Below the pieces are notes generated by a model. It made no database searches, was not told the origin of the DNA, and saw only the letters and a program-made list of their open reading frames with translations. This document shows positions 26,664 to 34,943 of a DNA stretch of 46,885 nucleotides, piece by piece. Source of the stretch: Mogibacterium pumilum (lineage in GTDB: Bacteria; Bacillota; Clostridia; Peptostreptococcales; Anaerovoracaceae); contig NZ_CP016199.1 in the NCBI RefSeq assembly GCF_002243385.1, positions 1,512,767 to 1,559,651 on the forward strand. Direction: 5' to 3'. A program made the position numbers and the translations under genes. How positions within the stretch are numbered: position 1 is the stretch's first letter; each line of letters opens with the position of its first letter.

Positions 26664-27494
26664 TTACTTTATATTCGCATTCTTAGCAGCGACCAGTCCT
26701 TTTCTATAAAGCGACTTTAGCTTATCTATATCCCTAGTCAGCGTCTTGAGCTTACCAATACTTTTAGGCGCAATTATCGTAGCCACGCCCTCCTCTTCCA
26801 GCTTCTTAACAGCATCCAGCTGAATATTATATATTTCAGCTCTATGCTCTAATAGCTCAGCCGCCTTAGGATACTGCCTTGCCAGTACCTGTGCCATCCT
26901 CTTATCGCTATTTCCCACGCGATAACTGTCCTTTGGCCTAGTTAAGATAATTACGAGTTCATCGCATCCATCATCTAATGCCTTCTTATATGGGATTGGG
27001 TCTGCTATACCCCCATCAAAATATTCCACACCATCTATCTTATAAGGTTTATTTACAACCGGTACGCAGCTAGACGCATTTATAGGTGCATAGTTATTAT
27101 AGTTTAGATCGGCTTTTGTAAAGTATTTAGTCTTGCCAGTATTTGCTTCAGCAGCAATTATTATGAATTCTGATGGATTGTTCTTAAGAACTTCGAAATT
27201 TAGTGGATATTCACCATAACTGTTAGACAGTGTGCCATATACATAATCTAAATCAACATATGAACCTGTCTTAATGAAATTATCAAGACTCATATATTCC
27301 TTTCGCATAGCATATTCCGTATAAAATTCATAATTTCTGTGTTGTTGTCCTGCAAGGAATGATGCTATATTAGCGCAGCCAGCTGATACACCATAGCACC
27401 TGTCAAAAGCCTCTCCATACTCAAGGAAGTAGTCGAATACTCCAGCTCCAAATATATCACGCGTTCCGCCACCAACATCAATAATGCCTCTCAT
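26664..27494 (-). CDS. Patatin-like phospholipase
   Basis: Predicted acyl hydrolase of 276 residues with the patatin catalytic dyad. It has a glycine-rich oxyanion loop DVGGGTRDIFGAG near the start, the nucleophile serine in YGVSAGC (about residue 38) and the aspartate in FDGGIADPIP (about 159). It is the RssA/YlaK-like bacterial type, cytoplasmic by sequence because no signal peptide is visible. A perfect AAGGAGGT precedes the ATG. It ends the operon SulP transporter - histidine phosphatase - patatin. The substrate, probably a phospholipid or lysophospholipid, is not shown by the sequence. Confidence 0.9.
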   Translation of the reverse strand: MRGIIDVGGGTRDIFGAGVFDYFLEYGEAFDRCYGVSAGCANIASFLAGQQHRNYEFYTEYAMRKEYMSLDNFIKTGSYVDLDYVYGTLSNSYGEYPLNFEVLKNNPSEFIIIAAEANTGKTKYFTKADLNYNNYAPINASSCVPVVNKPYKIDGVEYFDGGIADPIPYKKALDDGCDELVIILTRPKDSYRVGNSDKRMAQVLARQYPKAAELLEHRAEIYNIQLDAVKKLEEEGVATIIAPKSIGKLKTLTRDIDKLKSLYRKGLVAAKNANIK

Positions 27495-27523
27495 GCCTTA
27501 CCTCCTTTTATATAGTAAATTAT

Positions 27524-28132
27524 TTATTTTATATATTTATCAGTTTCAATCTGCAGGTCATCCCTGACTTTAAGTTCCCAACCTTCGACATCGACAACTT
27601 TAACATTGCAGTTTCCGACATGCTCTGTCCACAAATCACTGAATTCCATGCCTCTCATATAGAGAAGCATCATGTGAATTGCCGTACCGTGAGATACTGC
27701 AAGAATGTTGCCTTCGCTGTTTTCATCTCGCACCCTCTCGAGGAATCGCTTAACCCTGAATTTAAGTGTCTCTAGTGATTCGCCTCCCTTCGGTGGCATG
27801 TAAGTCTCTGGCGACAGAAAAATATTGCTTTTTTCTCCCTTAATCTCCTCGTACTTACGTCCCTCGTTTGTTCCGAAATCAATTTCGGTGAGATTATCGT
27901 CGATTATGAACTTATCTCTAGTTAAACCAGTTGCAATCTCTCCAGTCTTAATCGCTCTCTCAAGCGGGCTACAGAACACCTTGTCAAACTTGATTCCACT
28001 TTCCTTAAATAGCTCTGCAACTTTCTCTGATTGAGCAATTCCAACATCATTGAGTTCAGTCTGCATACGCCCTTGAAAGCGCTTCTCACCATTGAAATTA
28101 GTCTGCCCATGTCTAAGAATGTATAGTCGCAT
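27524..28132 (-). CDS. Histidine phosphatase family protein (phosphoglycerate mutase-like)
   Basis: Protein of 202 residues beginning MRLYILRHGQTNFNGEKRFQG. The RHG motif carries the phospho-accepting histidine, and the second catalytic histidine is in AVSHGTAIHMM. The segment CSPLERAIKTGEI is typical of the cofactor-dependent phosphoglycerate mutase-like phosphatases (CobC/PhoE group). Substrate is unknown; small phosphate esters are usual. It lies 23 nt after the SulP gene and 29 nt before the patatin gene, in one operon. Confidence 0.88.
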   Translation of the reverse strand: MRLYILRHGQTNFNGEKRFQGRMQTELNDVGIAQSEKVAELFKESGIKFDKVFCSPLERAIKTGEIATGLTRDKFIIDDNLTEIDFGTNEGRKYEEIKGEKSNIFLSPETYMPPKGGESLETLKFRVKRFLERVRDENSEGNILAVSHGTAIHMMLLYMRGMEFSDLWTEHVGNCNVKVVDVEGWELKVRDDLQIETDKYIK

Positions 28133-28155
28133 AATGATTTTGCCTTTCTGAATTT

Positions 28156-30483
28156 CTATTTTAACTTTTTCCTTTGAAAATACTCTTTGACTCCATCCAC
28201 TAGGTGCTCAAGTTCGTTTAGACCTGGTAGCATGTGCTTGTCATGAAGATTTTCATTAAGCTTCTCGCGTAGTTTCTCTTTATCTGGACCTTCTTCGCGA
28301 ATCCTCTTTATTTTCTCCCACAGCACTGGATAATCTCGCTTTATAATCTCTCTGTGACGAGCTCTCTCCTCAGCAAATGCATGGTACGCATCTGGGAATC
28401 TGCTCTTGAACTGCTCTTCGCGAATCATTCTCGTTCTGATAATCTCGTCGAGCTCTTCAGAGTTTCTGTCGTTAATCTGTAAGTCTAGCTTTGCATGATA
28501 TAGCAAAATCTTCTCACGCACTCGCTGGAATTTCTCGAGGTCAATCTTGCCGAGTTCAAGGAGATGAGCGAGCTGAAACTCGAGGAAATCCAGAAATGTC
28601 TCTTCATCGATTTCACTCCAATTGCTGCCAAGTGCATTTCGCTCGGCTTCACGAATCATATCTTCATCCACTTCCTCAAGGTTAATCAGCTTATCCGCGA
28701 GCGAGTTAGCAACCTCCTCCATCCTAGCTTCTGCCTGATCTCCGTATGCCCATTCAAACTCCGCAATCTGGGCGCTGCCGGCAGAGCCGCTAATCGGTAT
28801 GTAACATACGTTACCTTCGCAGTCACCAAGCTTATATGGCTTATTTATTCCCACGGATTTTAGCGCCTGATATATATGAGGAACTATCGCATAGTCCTTA
28901 AACATCTGGTCCGCGCCAAATGCACGTAGCTGGTCATTGAGATTTCCCGAGTGCTCTGTCAGGAACAGCTTAATACCACGCTCCTTATATTTATTATATA
29001 GAATCATAAGACGTTCAACCGCTGTAACATCGATGCTCGTAATTCCGCTGGCATCTATGATAACCGCCTTCATATCATCGGTAACAAGATCATCAATCTC
29101 ATCCTTGATAGTATTTGCATTAGCGAAGAACAGCGCCCCACCAAATCTATATATCAAAGCGCCCTTAACCTCACGAGTTCCCGTAGTTCTATCGACAGGA
29201 TAGAACTGGTCTTTTTCAGGTATGTACCCGAGTCTGCTTCTAGGAGGATTCGATGCTCTGATGATTACCGTCACAAACGATAGGATAATGCCGATAAGAA
29301 CTCCATAAATCGTTCCAAAAATCAGAACTGTGAACATTACCACGTAGAAAATCCTCCACTCAGTCCTATCAACCTTACGTAGCTTTGCAGCTAGGTCGAA
29401 TTCCGTACTACTGATAAGTGCAGATATCACTATCGCAGTAAGTATTGGTACAGGGAGCATGTGGATAAAGCTAGTTCCAAAAATAAGGATTATCATCATC
29501 GTAAATGCCGCTGATATCGACATCACCTGAGACTTCACGCCGAATTGATCGGCGATATTGCTTCTTGAAACACTTCCATTTACCGGGCAGCAACCAACGA
29601 GGCCGCCCGCTAGATTGCTCATGGCATATGCTAGAATCTCTCTGTTGTTATCAATCTTGTCATCGTACTTGAGAGCAAAATTATTTGTGGCTAGAAGTGT
29701 CTCCGAGATGATAACTATAGCGATAATAAGAGTTTGCAGCATCATCGTTCTGACATTACCATGAACTAGCGTAACATCTGGATTTACGATAGCTGGTAGA
29801 CCAGACTTCACCTCAGGCAGGAGCTTCACTCCATAGCTCTCCAGATCCATAAAGTAAGTAAGCCCTGCTCCGACGAACATCATGACAGCACTCATTGGAA
29901 TCGCTGGAATAACCTTTTTGGACCCTAAAATTATGATAATCGTTCCGAGTCCTAGAATTAACGATGGAACGTGAATTCCAGAACTTGCTGATTTATATAT
30001 GTGATTGAGGAGTTCGTGTAGTTCTCCTCTTCCAGAATCTCCACCAAATAGTTTCGGAATCTGCATCAGTATTATCGTAGAGCAGATACCTGTTATAAAG
30101 CCGCCCATAACTGGTGACGAGATATATTTCACCAATCTTCCCAGACCAACGATTCGAGCTAGTAATATCCAAGCTGCCGTAAACAGCGTAATAACAGGGA
30201 TGATTTGTACAGCCTCTTCCGATTGATACGCTATGCCCATCGAGTAGAGCATACCTCCGACGAGAGCAGCAGGTGCAGCATCTACACCAAATACAAATCT
30301 CGGTGAACTCGTTATAATCCCGTAAACCAGTATCGGTAGTAATGAGCCGTATAGTCCGTAAATCGGCGGTAGCCCCGCAACGAGCGCATAACCGATGGAA
30401 ATCGGAATAGATACGAGCGCGATGATGATTCCGGCTGGAATATCTTTTTTCAAAAACTGCAAATCATACCCTTTTATTGACAT
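28156..30483 (-). CDS. SulP-family anion transporter with STAS domain and long helical C-terminus
   Basis: Membrane protein of 775 residues. The first about 410 residues carry the SLC26/SulP transmembrane core: IPAGIIIALVSIPISIGYAL (TM1), GLPPIYGLYGS, and GCCPVNGSVSRSNIADQFGVKS. A STAS domain follows (about 435-545; IIDASGITSIDVTAVERLM). About 200 further residues are strongly charged and helical (for example EERARHREIIKRDYPVLWEKIKR), which is unusual because most SulP proteins end soon after STAS. It is predicted to carry sulfate, bicarbonate or another small anion; specificity cannot be read from the sequence. First gene of a three-gene operon. Confidence 0.9.
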   Translation of the reverse strand: MSIKGYDLQFLKKDIPAGIIIALVSIPISIGYALVAGLPPIYGLYGSLLPILVYGIITSSPRFVFGVDAAPAALVGGMLYSMGIAYQSEEAVQIIPVITLFTAAWILLARIVGLGRLVKYISSPVMGGFITGICSTIILMQIPKLFGGDSGRGELHELLNHIYKSASSGIHVPSLILGLGTIIIILGSKKVIPAIPMSAVMMFVGAGLTYFMDLESYGVKLLPEVKSGLPAIVNPDVTLVHGNVRTMMLQTLIIAIVIISETLLATNNFALKYDDKIDNNREILAYAMSNLAGGLVGCCPVNGSVSRSNIADQFGVKSQVMSISAAFTMMIILIFGTSFIHMLPVPILTAIVISALISSTEFDLAAKLRKVDRTEWRIFYVVMFTVLIFGTIYGVLIGIILSFVTVIIRASNPPRSRLGYIPEKDQFYPVDRTTGTREVKGALIYRFGGALFFANANTIKDEIDDLVTDDMKAVIIDASGITSIDVTAVERLMILYNKYKERGIKLFLTEHSGNLNDQLRAFGADQMFKDYAIVPHIYQALKSVGINKPYKLGDCEGNVCYIPISGSAGSAQIAEFEWAYGDQAEARMEEVANSLADKLINLEEVDEDMIREAERNALGSNWSEIDEETFLDFLEFQLAHLLELGKIDLEKFQRVREKILLYHAKLDLQINDRNSEELDEIIRTRMIREEQFKSRFPDAYHAFAEERARHREIIKRDYPVLWEKIKRIREEGPDKEKLREKLNENLHDKHMLPGLNELEHLVDGVKEYFQRKKLK

Positions 30484-30581
30484 CTGGTTCCCCTGTTACG
30501 AGTGTCGCTTAGCAAAAATCAACACTACTTCATTCTAAACTTAATGTGTATTATACATCAGTTGCGTGTTAAAATTATGAT

Positions 30582-31553
30582 ATGAAAAGAATTAGATTAG
30601 GATTATCGGGCATAAAGGTTTCTGAAGTTGGTATGGGAACACTCACTATGGGTTTTTCGCAAAAGAATCTTTCGATTGACGAAGGCTCACGAATCATCGT
30701 ACATGCGGTGAGGAGAGGAATTAATTTTCTCGATACGGCTCAATATTACGACACATACAGATACTTAAAACCCGCATTAGATATAATTAAATCAGATGAA
30801 AAACTTGAGATGCCGATTGTCTGTAGCAAGACACTCGAAACTGGCTACGAACGTGCTGCTGCTGCAGTTGACGAATGCCTTCTAGCACTCGGACTTAAGC
30901 AGATAGACATATTCCTGCTTCACGAGGTTCGAGGTACCACAGACCTTGCAGATAGAAGCGAGGCTTGGAAGGCTCTACAGGATAAGAAAGCTGCTGGATT
31001 GATTAAAGCTATTGGAATTTCGACACACCATGTCGATGCCTGCAAGGCGATGGCAAAGTTTGAATCGTGTGACATAGTCTTTCCTCTTATCAATAAAGCT
31101 GGCATGGGTATCAGAAATGGCGATGGACCAGGTACCCGCGAGGACATGGAAGAAGCGATAAAGCTTTGTTCACAGCGAGGGATTGGCGTGTTCACCATGA
31201 AGGCTTTTGGCGGTGGAAATATCATCGAAGATTACGTCGATTGTCTCGACTATGTCACTTCATTAGATGGTGTTGATGCCGTGATGCTAGGCATGGGAAG
31301 TCTAGAGGAAGTCGATGCTGCAGTCAATTACTTTGAGAGAAATCTTGACAGTGATTATCGCCCTGACATCAGCAACAAGCGCATGATGGTCGACCAAAGT
31401 GACTGCGAGGGCTGTGGCACTTGCAAGGCTCGCTGTGTAAGCGAAGCGATATATTGGAATGACGACGGACTAGCTGAGATTAACGTTGAAAAATGTGTTC
31501 GATGTGGTTACTGCGCACCCGTTTGTCCTGTTCGTGCCATTGTTTTTTTATAG
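30582..31553 (+). CDS. Aldo/keto reductase with C-terminal 2x[4Fe-4S] ferredoxin domain
   Basis: Protein of 323 residues. The aldo/keto reductase barrel shows GMGTLTMGFSQ, FLDTAQYYDTY (catalytic Asp and Tyr), the lysine in VCSKT and the histidine in FLLHEV. Fused to it is a ferredoxin-like tail with two four-cysteine clusters: Cys275, 278, 281, 285 and Cys305, 308, 311, 315. This is the clostridial type that probably takes electrons through ferredoxin rather than only NADPH. No ribosome binding site is seen before the ATG, so the mRNA may be leaderless or nearly so. It is followed by a nitroreductase that has its own promoter. Substrate unknown. Confidence 0.9.
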   Translation: MKRIRLGLSGIKVSEVGMGTLTMGFSQKNLSIDEGSRIIVHAVRRGINFLDTAQYYDTYRYLKPALDIIKSDEKLEMPIVCSKTLETGYERAAAAVDECLLALGLKQIDIFLLHEVRGTTDLADRSEAWKALQDKKAAGLIKAIGISTHHVDACKAMAKFESCDIVFPLINKAGMGIRNGDGPGTREDMEEAIKLCSQRGIGVFTMKAFGGGNIIEDYVDCLDYVTSLDGVDAVMLGMGSLEEVDAAVNYFERNLDSDYRPDISNKRMMVDQSDCEGCGTCKARCVSEAIYWNDDGLAEINVEKCVRCGYCAPVCPVRAIVFL

Positions 31554-31581
31554 TATTTAAGAAATATATTCATTATCCGTC

Positions 31582-31610
31582 TTGTACTAATTGTGCAAAA
31601 TTGATATTAT
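31582..31610 (+). promoter_or_regulatory. Promoter of the nitroreductase gene
   Basis: TTGTAC (31582-31587), 17-nt spacer, TATTAT (31605-31610). The start codon follows 32 nt later with AAAGGAG in between. Confidence 0.65.
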
Positions 31611-31642
31611 GGTTCTATGTATGGACTTGAAAGGAGAACTTT

Positions 31643-32509
31643 ATGGAATACTTAAGATATTATGATGAAATTGTTTCTCGCCGCCAGTCGTGCCGCGATT
31701 TCGCAGATACAGTAGTTGACGCTGCTTCAGTTGAGGAAATCAAAGCCTACAACGAAGTAGTTCCTAGACTGATTCCTGAGATTGCTACAGAACTTCACTT
31801 CTTTAGCGGTGATGTAGTGGATTTTATTGGAAACAGTGTAGGATATAACGGCTTTACAGTAAAGGCACCAAACTACCTAGCTCTATACTCTGAGGATGCA
31901 CCTCACTACCTAGAGAACGCTGGATTTATCGCACAGGGATTAACTCTTAAGCTAACACAGCTCGGCTTTGACGCTTGCTGGCTAACAATAAACGATGCTG
32001 AAGCTGCTAAAGGCGCACTCGGTATAGATACAGATAAGACTCTTGCAGTATTTGTCGCATTTGGACACGGCAACAAGGCCAAGAAGGACGTTCGTCTCGA
32101 TATCAAGAGCCCATCCAACGTTACAATGGTTTCTTGCGAGAAGAAGGTTGCACCAAAAATCAGCATGCAGGATCTACTTTCTTACAAAGTATACGGAGAG
32201 CCGGTTAACATGGAGCTTCTATACACAGAGCTAGAGGATGCACTACTATCAATCGCTGTTGCACAGTCATTCTTTAACCGCCAGCCATACAGAGTAATCG
32301 TTGATGACGATATCGTATCGCTAATCGGACTAGATGACGAACTCACAACAGCAGAGGACCAGCTTCTCAACTACGGTATTGCAATGTTCAACTTCTATGC
32401 AGTTCTCGACTCAACTAGAGCTGGCGTTAAGATGTGGAGCTTCGATGAACCTGGTAGGGATCTGCAGCTTCCTGCAAATGCTCACTACATCGCTAAGATT
32501 AGAGTATAA
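31643..32509 (+). CDS. Nitroreductase family flavoprotein
   Basis: Protein of 288 residues in the FMN-binding nitroreductase fold, apparently the two-repeat TM1586-like type. The N-terminal signature is IVSRRQSCRDFAD (FMN phosphate region). Typical later elements are FIAQGLTLKLTQLGFDACWLT and VFVAFGHGNKAKKD. The C-terminal part (about 175-288) repeats the pattern more weakly. It would reduce nitro- or quinone-type substrates with NAD(P)H; the physiological substrate is unknown. AAAGGAG lies before the ATG. A bidirectional terminator follows. Confidence 0.85.
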   Translation: MEYLRYYDEIVSRRQSCRDFADTVVDAASVEEIKAYNEVVPRLIPEIATELHFFSGDVVDFIGNSVGYNGFTVKAPNYLALYSEDAPHYLENAGFIAQGLTLKLTQLGFDACWLTINDAEAAKGALGIDTDKTLAVFVAFGHGNKAKKDVRLDIKSPSNVTMVSCEKKVAPKISMQDLLSYKVYGEPVNMELLYTELEDALLSIAVAQSFFNRQPYRVIVDDDIVSLIGLDDELTTAEDQLLNYGIAMFNFYAVLDSTRAGVKMWSFDEPGRDLQLPANAHYIAKIRV

Positions 32510-32527
32510 TTTACGGATAGATAATAT

Positions 32528-32571
32528 AAGACCTAGGATATGGAATCACATTGTTCCAGCTCCCAGGTCTT
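32528..32571. terminator. Bidirectional terminator between nitroreductase and NUDIX genes
   Basis: AAGACCT (32528-32534) pairs with AGGTCTT (32565-32571), with inner TGGAA/TTCCA. It is followed by TCATTTT on the plus strand. The flanking genes converge on it. Confidence 0.7.
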
Positions 32572-32601
32572 TCATTTTGAGTTTTACTCTCTTAGAGCAC
32601 C

Positions 32602-33087
32602 TTATATAGGCTTACCATCGAGCGCAACTTCTATCAGCTCATCGTTCTCGTTATATACGAGCTTAAGCGAGAAAAAATCATCTCGTTCATTAAGGAATCT
32701 GAGAAATATCTTATCGCCCTCCCAGAGTTCGAGGCCTAGCAGCTTATCCTTTGGCACCCACTCGAGTACGCCTTCATCACACGGCACAGCCTCACCTTCA
32801 AATCCAGTTGCTGTAAATAGATGCATGTACTCAATCATCTCATTATCACCGCTTCCGTAGATGAAGGTAACTATGCCGCGAAATTTGTACTCGGTAAGGG
32901 TGTACCCCGTCTCTTCACGCACTTCACGAAGCAAACAGTCATCGGGACTATCTCTATCCTCGAAATGACCACCGACACCAATCCATTTATTATGGTTGAT
33001 ATCATTTGCCTTGGTGATGCGATGCAGCATTAGATAGCAATCATCCTTTTCGATATAGCACAGCGTACTTAGTCTAGCCTTCCCCAT
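32602..33087 (-). CDS. NUDIX hydrolase, MutT/8-oxo-dGTP-type
   Basis: Protein of 161 residues. The NUDIX box starts GGHFEDRDSPDDCLLREVRE at about residue 38 and continues ETGYTL. The N-terminal strand STLCYIEKDDCYLMLHR and the WIGVGGH segment match the MutT-like group annotated as 8-oxo-dGTP diphosphatases. Its ATG overlaps the stop of the upstream ABC transporter gene (TAATG), so it is the last cistron of the MarR-ABC-ABC operon. Co-translation with an exporter suggests a link to stress or to clearing a modified nucleotide, but that is inference. Confidence 0.88.
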   Translation of the reverse strand: MGKARLSTLCYIEKDDCYLMLHRITKANDINHNKWIGVGGHFEDRDSPDDCLLREVREETGYTLTEYKFRGIVTFIYGSGDNEMIEYMHLFTATGFEGEAVPCDEGVLEWVPKDKLLGLELWEGDKIFLRFLNERDDFFSLKLVYNENDELIEVALDGKPI

Positions 33088-34943
33088 TACGATGCCTCCA
33101 CTTCGTCAAATTGCGAGTTATATAGATCTGCATAGGCCCCGTCTTTCGCGAGAAGTTCGTCATGCGTTCCTTGCTCTATTATATCACCGTGGTTCATCAC
33201 GAGTATAAGGTCTGCATTTCTGATAGTCGATAGCCTATGAGCTATAACAAACGTCGTGCGTCCCTTCATCAGATTATCCATGGCTTCCTGAATTCTGACT
33301 TCAGTTCTCGTGTCTACCGAAGATGTAGCTTCATCAAGAATCAATAGCTTTCTGTCTGCGAGAATCGCTCTTGCAATTGTGATTAGCTGCTTCTGCCCTT
33401 CTGAGATATTGGTCGCATCTTCGTTTAAAACCATGTTGTATCCACCTGGCAGAGTCTTGATGAATCGATCCGCCCTTGCCGCCTTAGCAGCTGCTATAAC
33501 CTCTTCATCCGTCGCATCCTGATTTCCATATCTGATGTTCTCCATAATCGTATCGGAGTACAGCCACGTATCTTGAAGTACCATGGCGATGTTATCTCTT
33601 AGACCATGACGACTCATCGCTCGGATATCTATGCCATCGATTTTAATCACACCTGCATTTACATCGTAGAACCTCATTAGGAGCTTGACAATAGTTGTCT
33701 TGCCCGCACCAGTTGGTCCTACGATAGCAATTTTCTGACCTGGCTTAACGCTCGCGTTGAAATCATTGATGATAACCTGCTCAGAATCGTAGCCGAACTT
33801 AACATGCTCAAATTCCACATATCCTTCTACATCAAGGTCTTCGATTGTATTTTCAGGCTCAACAGGTTCCTCTTCCTCGGCTAGGAATTCAAATACACGC
33901 TCTCCTGCTGCACCCATCGACTGCACCTGATTCATAACCTGTGCAACCTGAGACAGTGGCTGTGTGAGATTTCGAACGTACTGGATAAACGCTTGGATGT
34001 CTCCGATGCCAATCACGTTTTTGATAGCGAGCATAGCTCCCGATATAGCAACACCAGCGTATCCTAGATTTCCGACGAACATCATCACCGGCTGCATAAC
34101 ACCAGATATAAACTGCGACTTCCACGCCGACTCATAGAGCATCTCGTTGGTCTCTTTAAAAGTCTTCTCTACTGACGCCTCTTTATTGAACGCCTTGATT
34201 ACGAGCTGACCCGAAAAATTCTCTTCAATCTGACCGTTGATATTTCCAAGATATTCCTGTTGCATCTTAAAATGCTTTTGTGACATCTTGATGATAAAGC
34301 CGAGCAGTACTGTGGAAATAGGAATCGTGATAACTGAAATCAGTGTCATGAGTGGCGAAATGGTAAGCATCATAACTATTACACCGATTATCGTTGCTAC
34401 GGATGTAATAATCGTTGTCACGCTCTGGTTTAAACCTGTTCCCAAAGTGTCAACATCATTAGTAATCCTCGACAGCACGTCACCGTACTGATGACTCTCG
34501 AAATACTTCATCGGCATGCGATTAATCTTTTCCGAGATGTCGCGGCGCATGTTATACACGATTTTCTGAGTTATACCTGTCATAATCCAGCCTTGGATGA
34601 AGCTGAGTATCGAACTAAGTGCATACAGCGCAACGGTTAGAGCTAGAATCTTGCCAATCGTCGTGAAATCAATAGTTCCAGTACCTTTAATCTTGTACAT
34701 CAGTCCTTCTGCCAACACTGTGGTCGCACGGCCCATAACCTTAGGTCCTATAACCTGAAATACTGTGCCTGCAATTGCAAAGAAGATTACGACAATAAAT
34801 GTATATTTATAATTGCCGCTGTAACTGATTATTTGCTTCATCGACTTGCCGAAATTCTTTGGCTTCTCGGCAGCTGCTCCAACTTCTTGGCTGTGCCCAT
34901 GCTTCTTTGCCGGAGCTGGTTTAATTTTCGTATTCTCTGCCAT
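33087..34943 (-). CDS. ABC exporter half-transporter (permease + ATPase), consensus Walker B
   Basis: Protein of 618 residues with a six-helix exporter domain (about 35-355) and a C-terminal ATPase domain: Walker A GPTGAGKTT (about 408), signature NISEGQKQL, Walker B LLILDEATSSVD with the catalytic glutamate, and the H-loop IAHRLST. The signature has SEGQ in place of SGGQ. The partner encoded just upstream has the opposite pattern (Asp instead of the catalytic Glu, normal SGGQ). This is what is seen in heterodimeric exporters with one degenerate ATP site. The ATG overlaps the stop of the partner gene (TAATG). Probable multidrug or lipid exporter. Confidence 0.93.
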   Translation of the reverse strand: MAENTKIKPAPAKKHGHSQEVGAAAEKPKNFGKSMKQIISYSGNYKYTFIVVIFFAIAGTVFQVIGPKVMGRATTVLAEGLMYKIKGTGTIDFTTIGKILALTVALYALSSILSFIQGWIMTGITQKIVYNMRRDISEKINRMPMKYFESHQYGDVLSRITNDVDTLGTGLNQSVTTIITSVATIIGVIVMMLTISPLMTLISVITIPISTVLLGFIIKMSQKHFKMQQEYLGNINGQIEENFSGQLVIKAFNKEASVEKTFKETNEMLYESAWKSQFISGVMQPVMMFVGNLGYAGVAISGAMLAIKNVIGIGDIQAFIQYVRNLTQPLSQVAQVMNQVQSMGAAGERVFEFLAEEEEPVEPENTIEDLDVEGYVEFEHVKFGYDSEQVIINDFNASVKPGQKIAIVGPTGAGKTTIVKLLMRFYDVNAGVIKIDGIDIRAMSRHGLRDNIAMVLQDTWLYSDTIMENIRYGNQDATDEEVIAAAKAARADRFIKTLPGGYNMVLNEDATNISEGQKQLITIARAILADRKLLILDEATSSVDTRTEVRIQEAMDNLMKGRTTFVIAHRLSTIRNADLILVMNHGDIIEQGTHDELLAKDGAYADLYNSQFDEVEAS

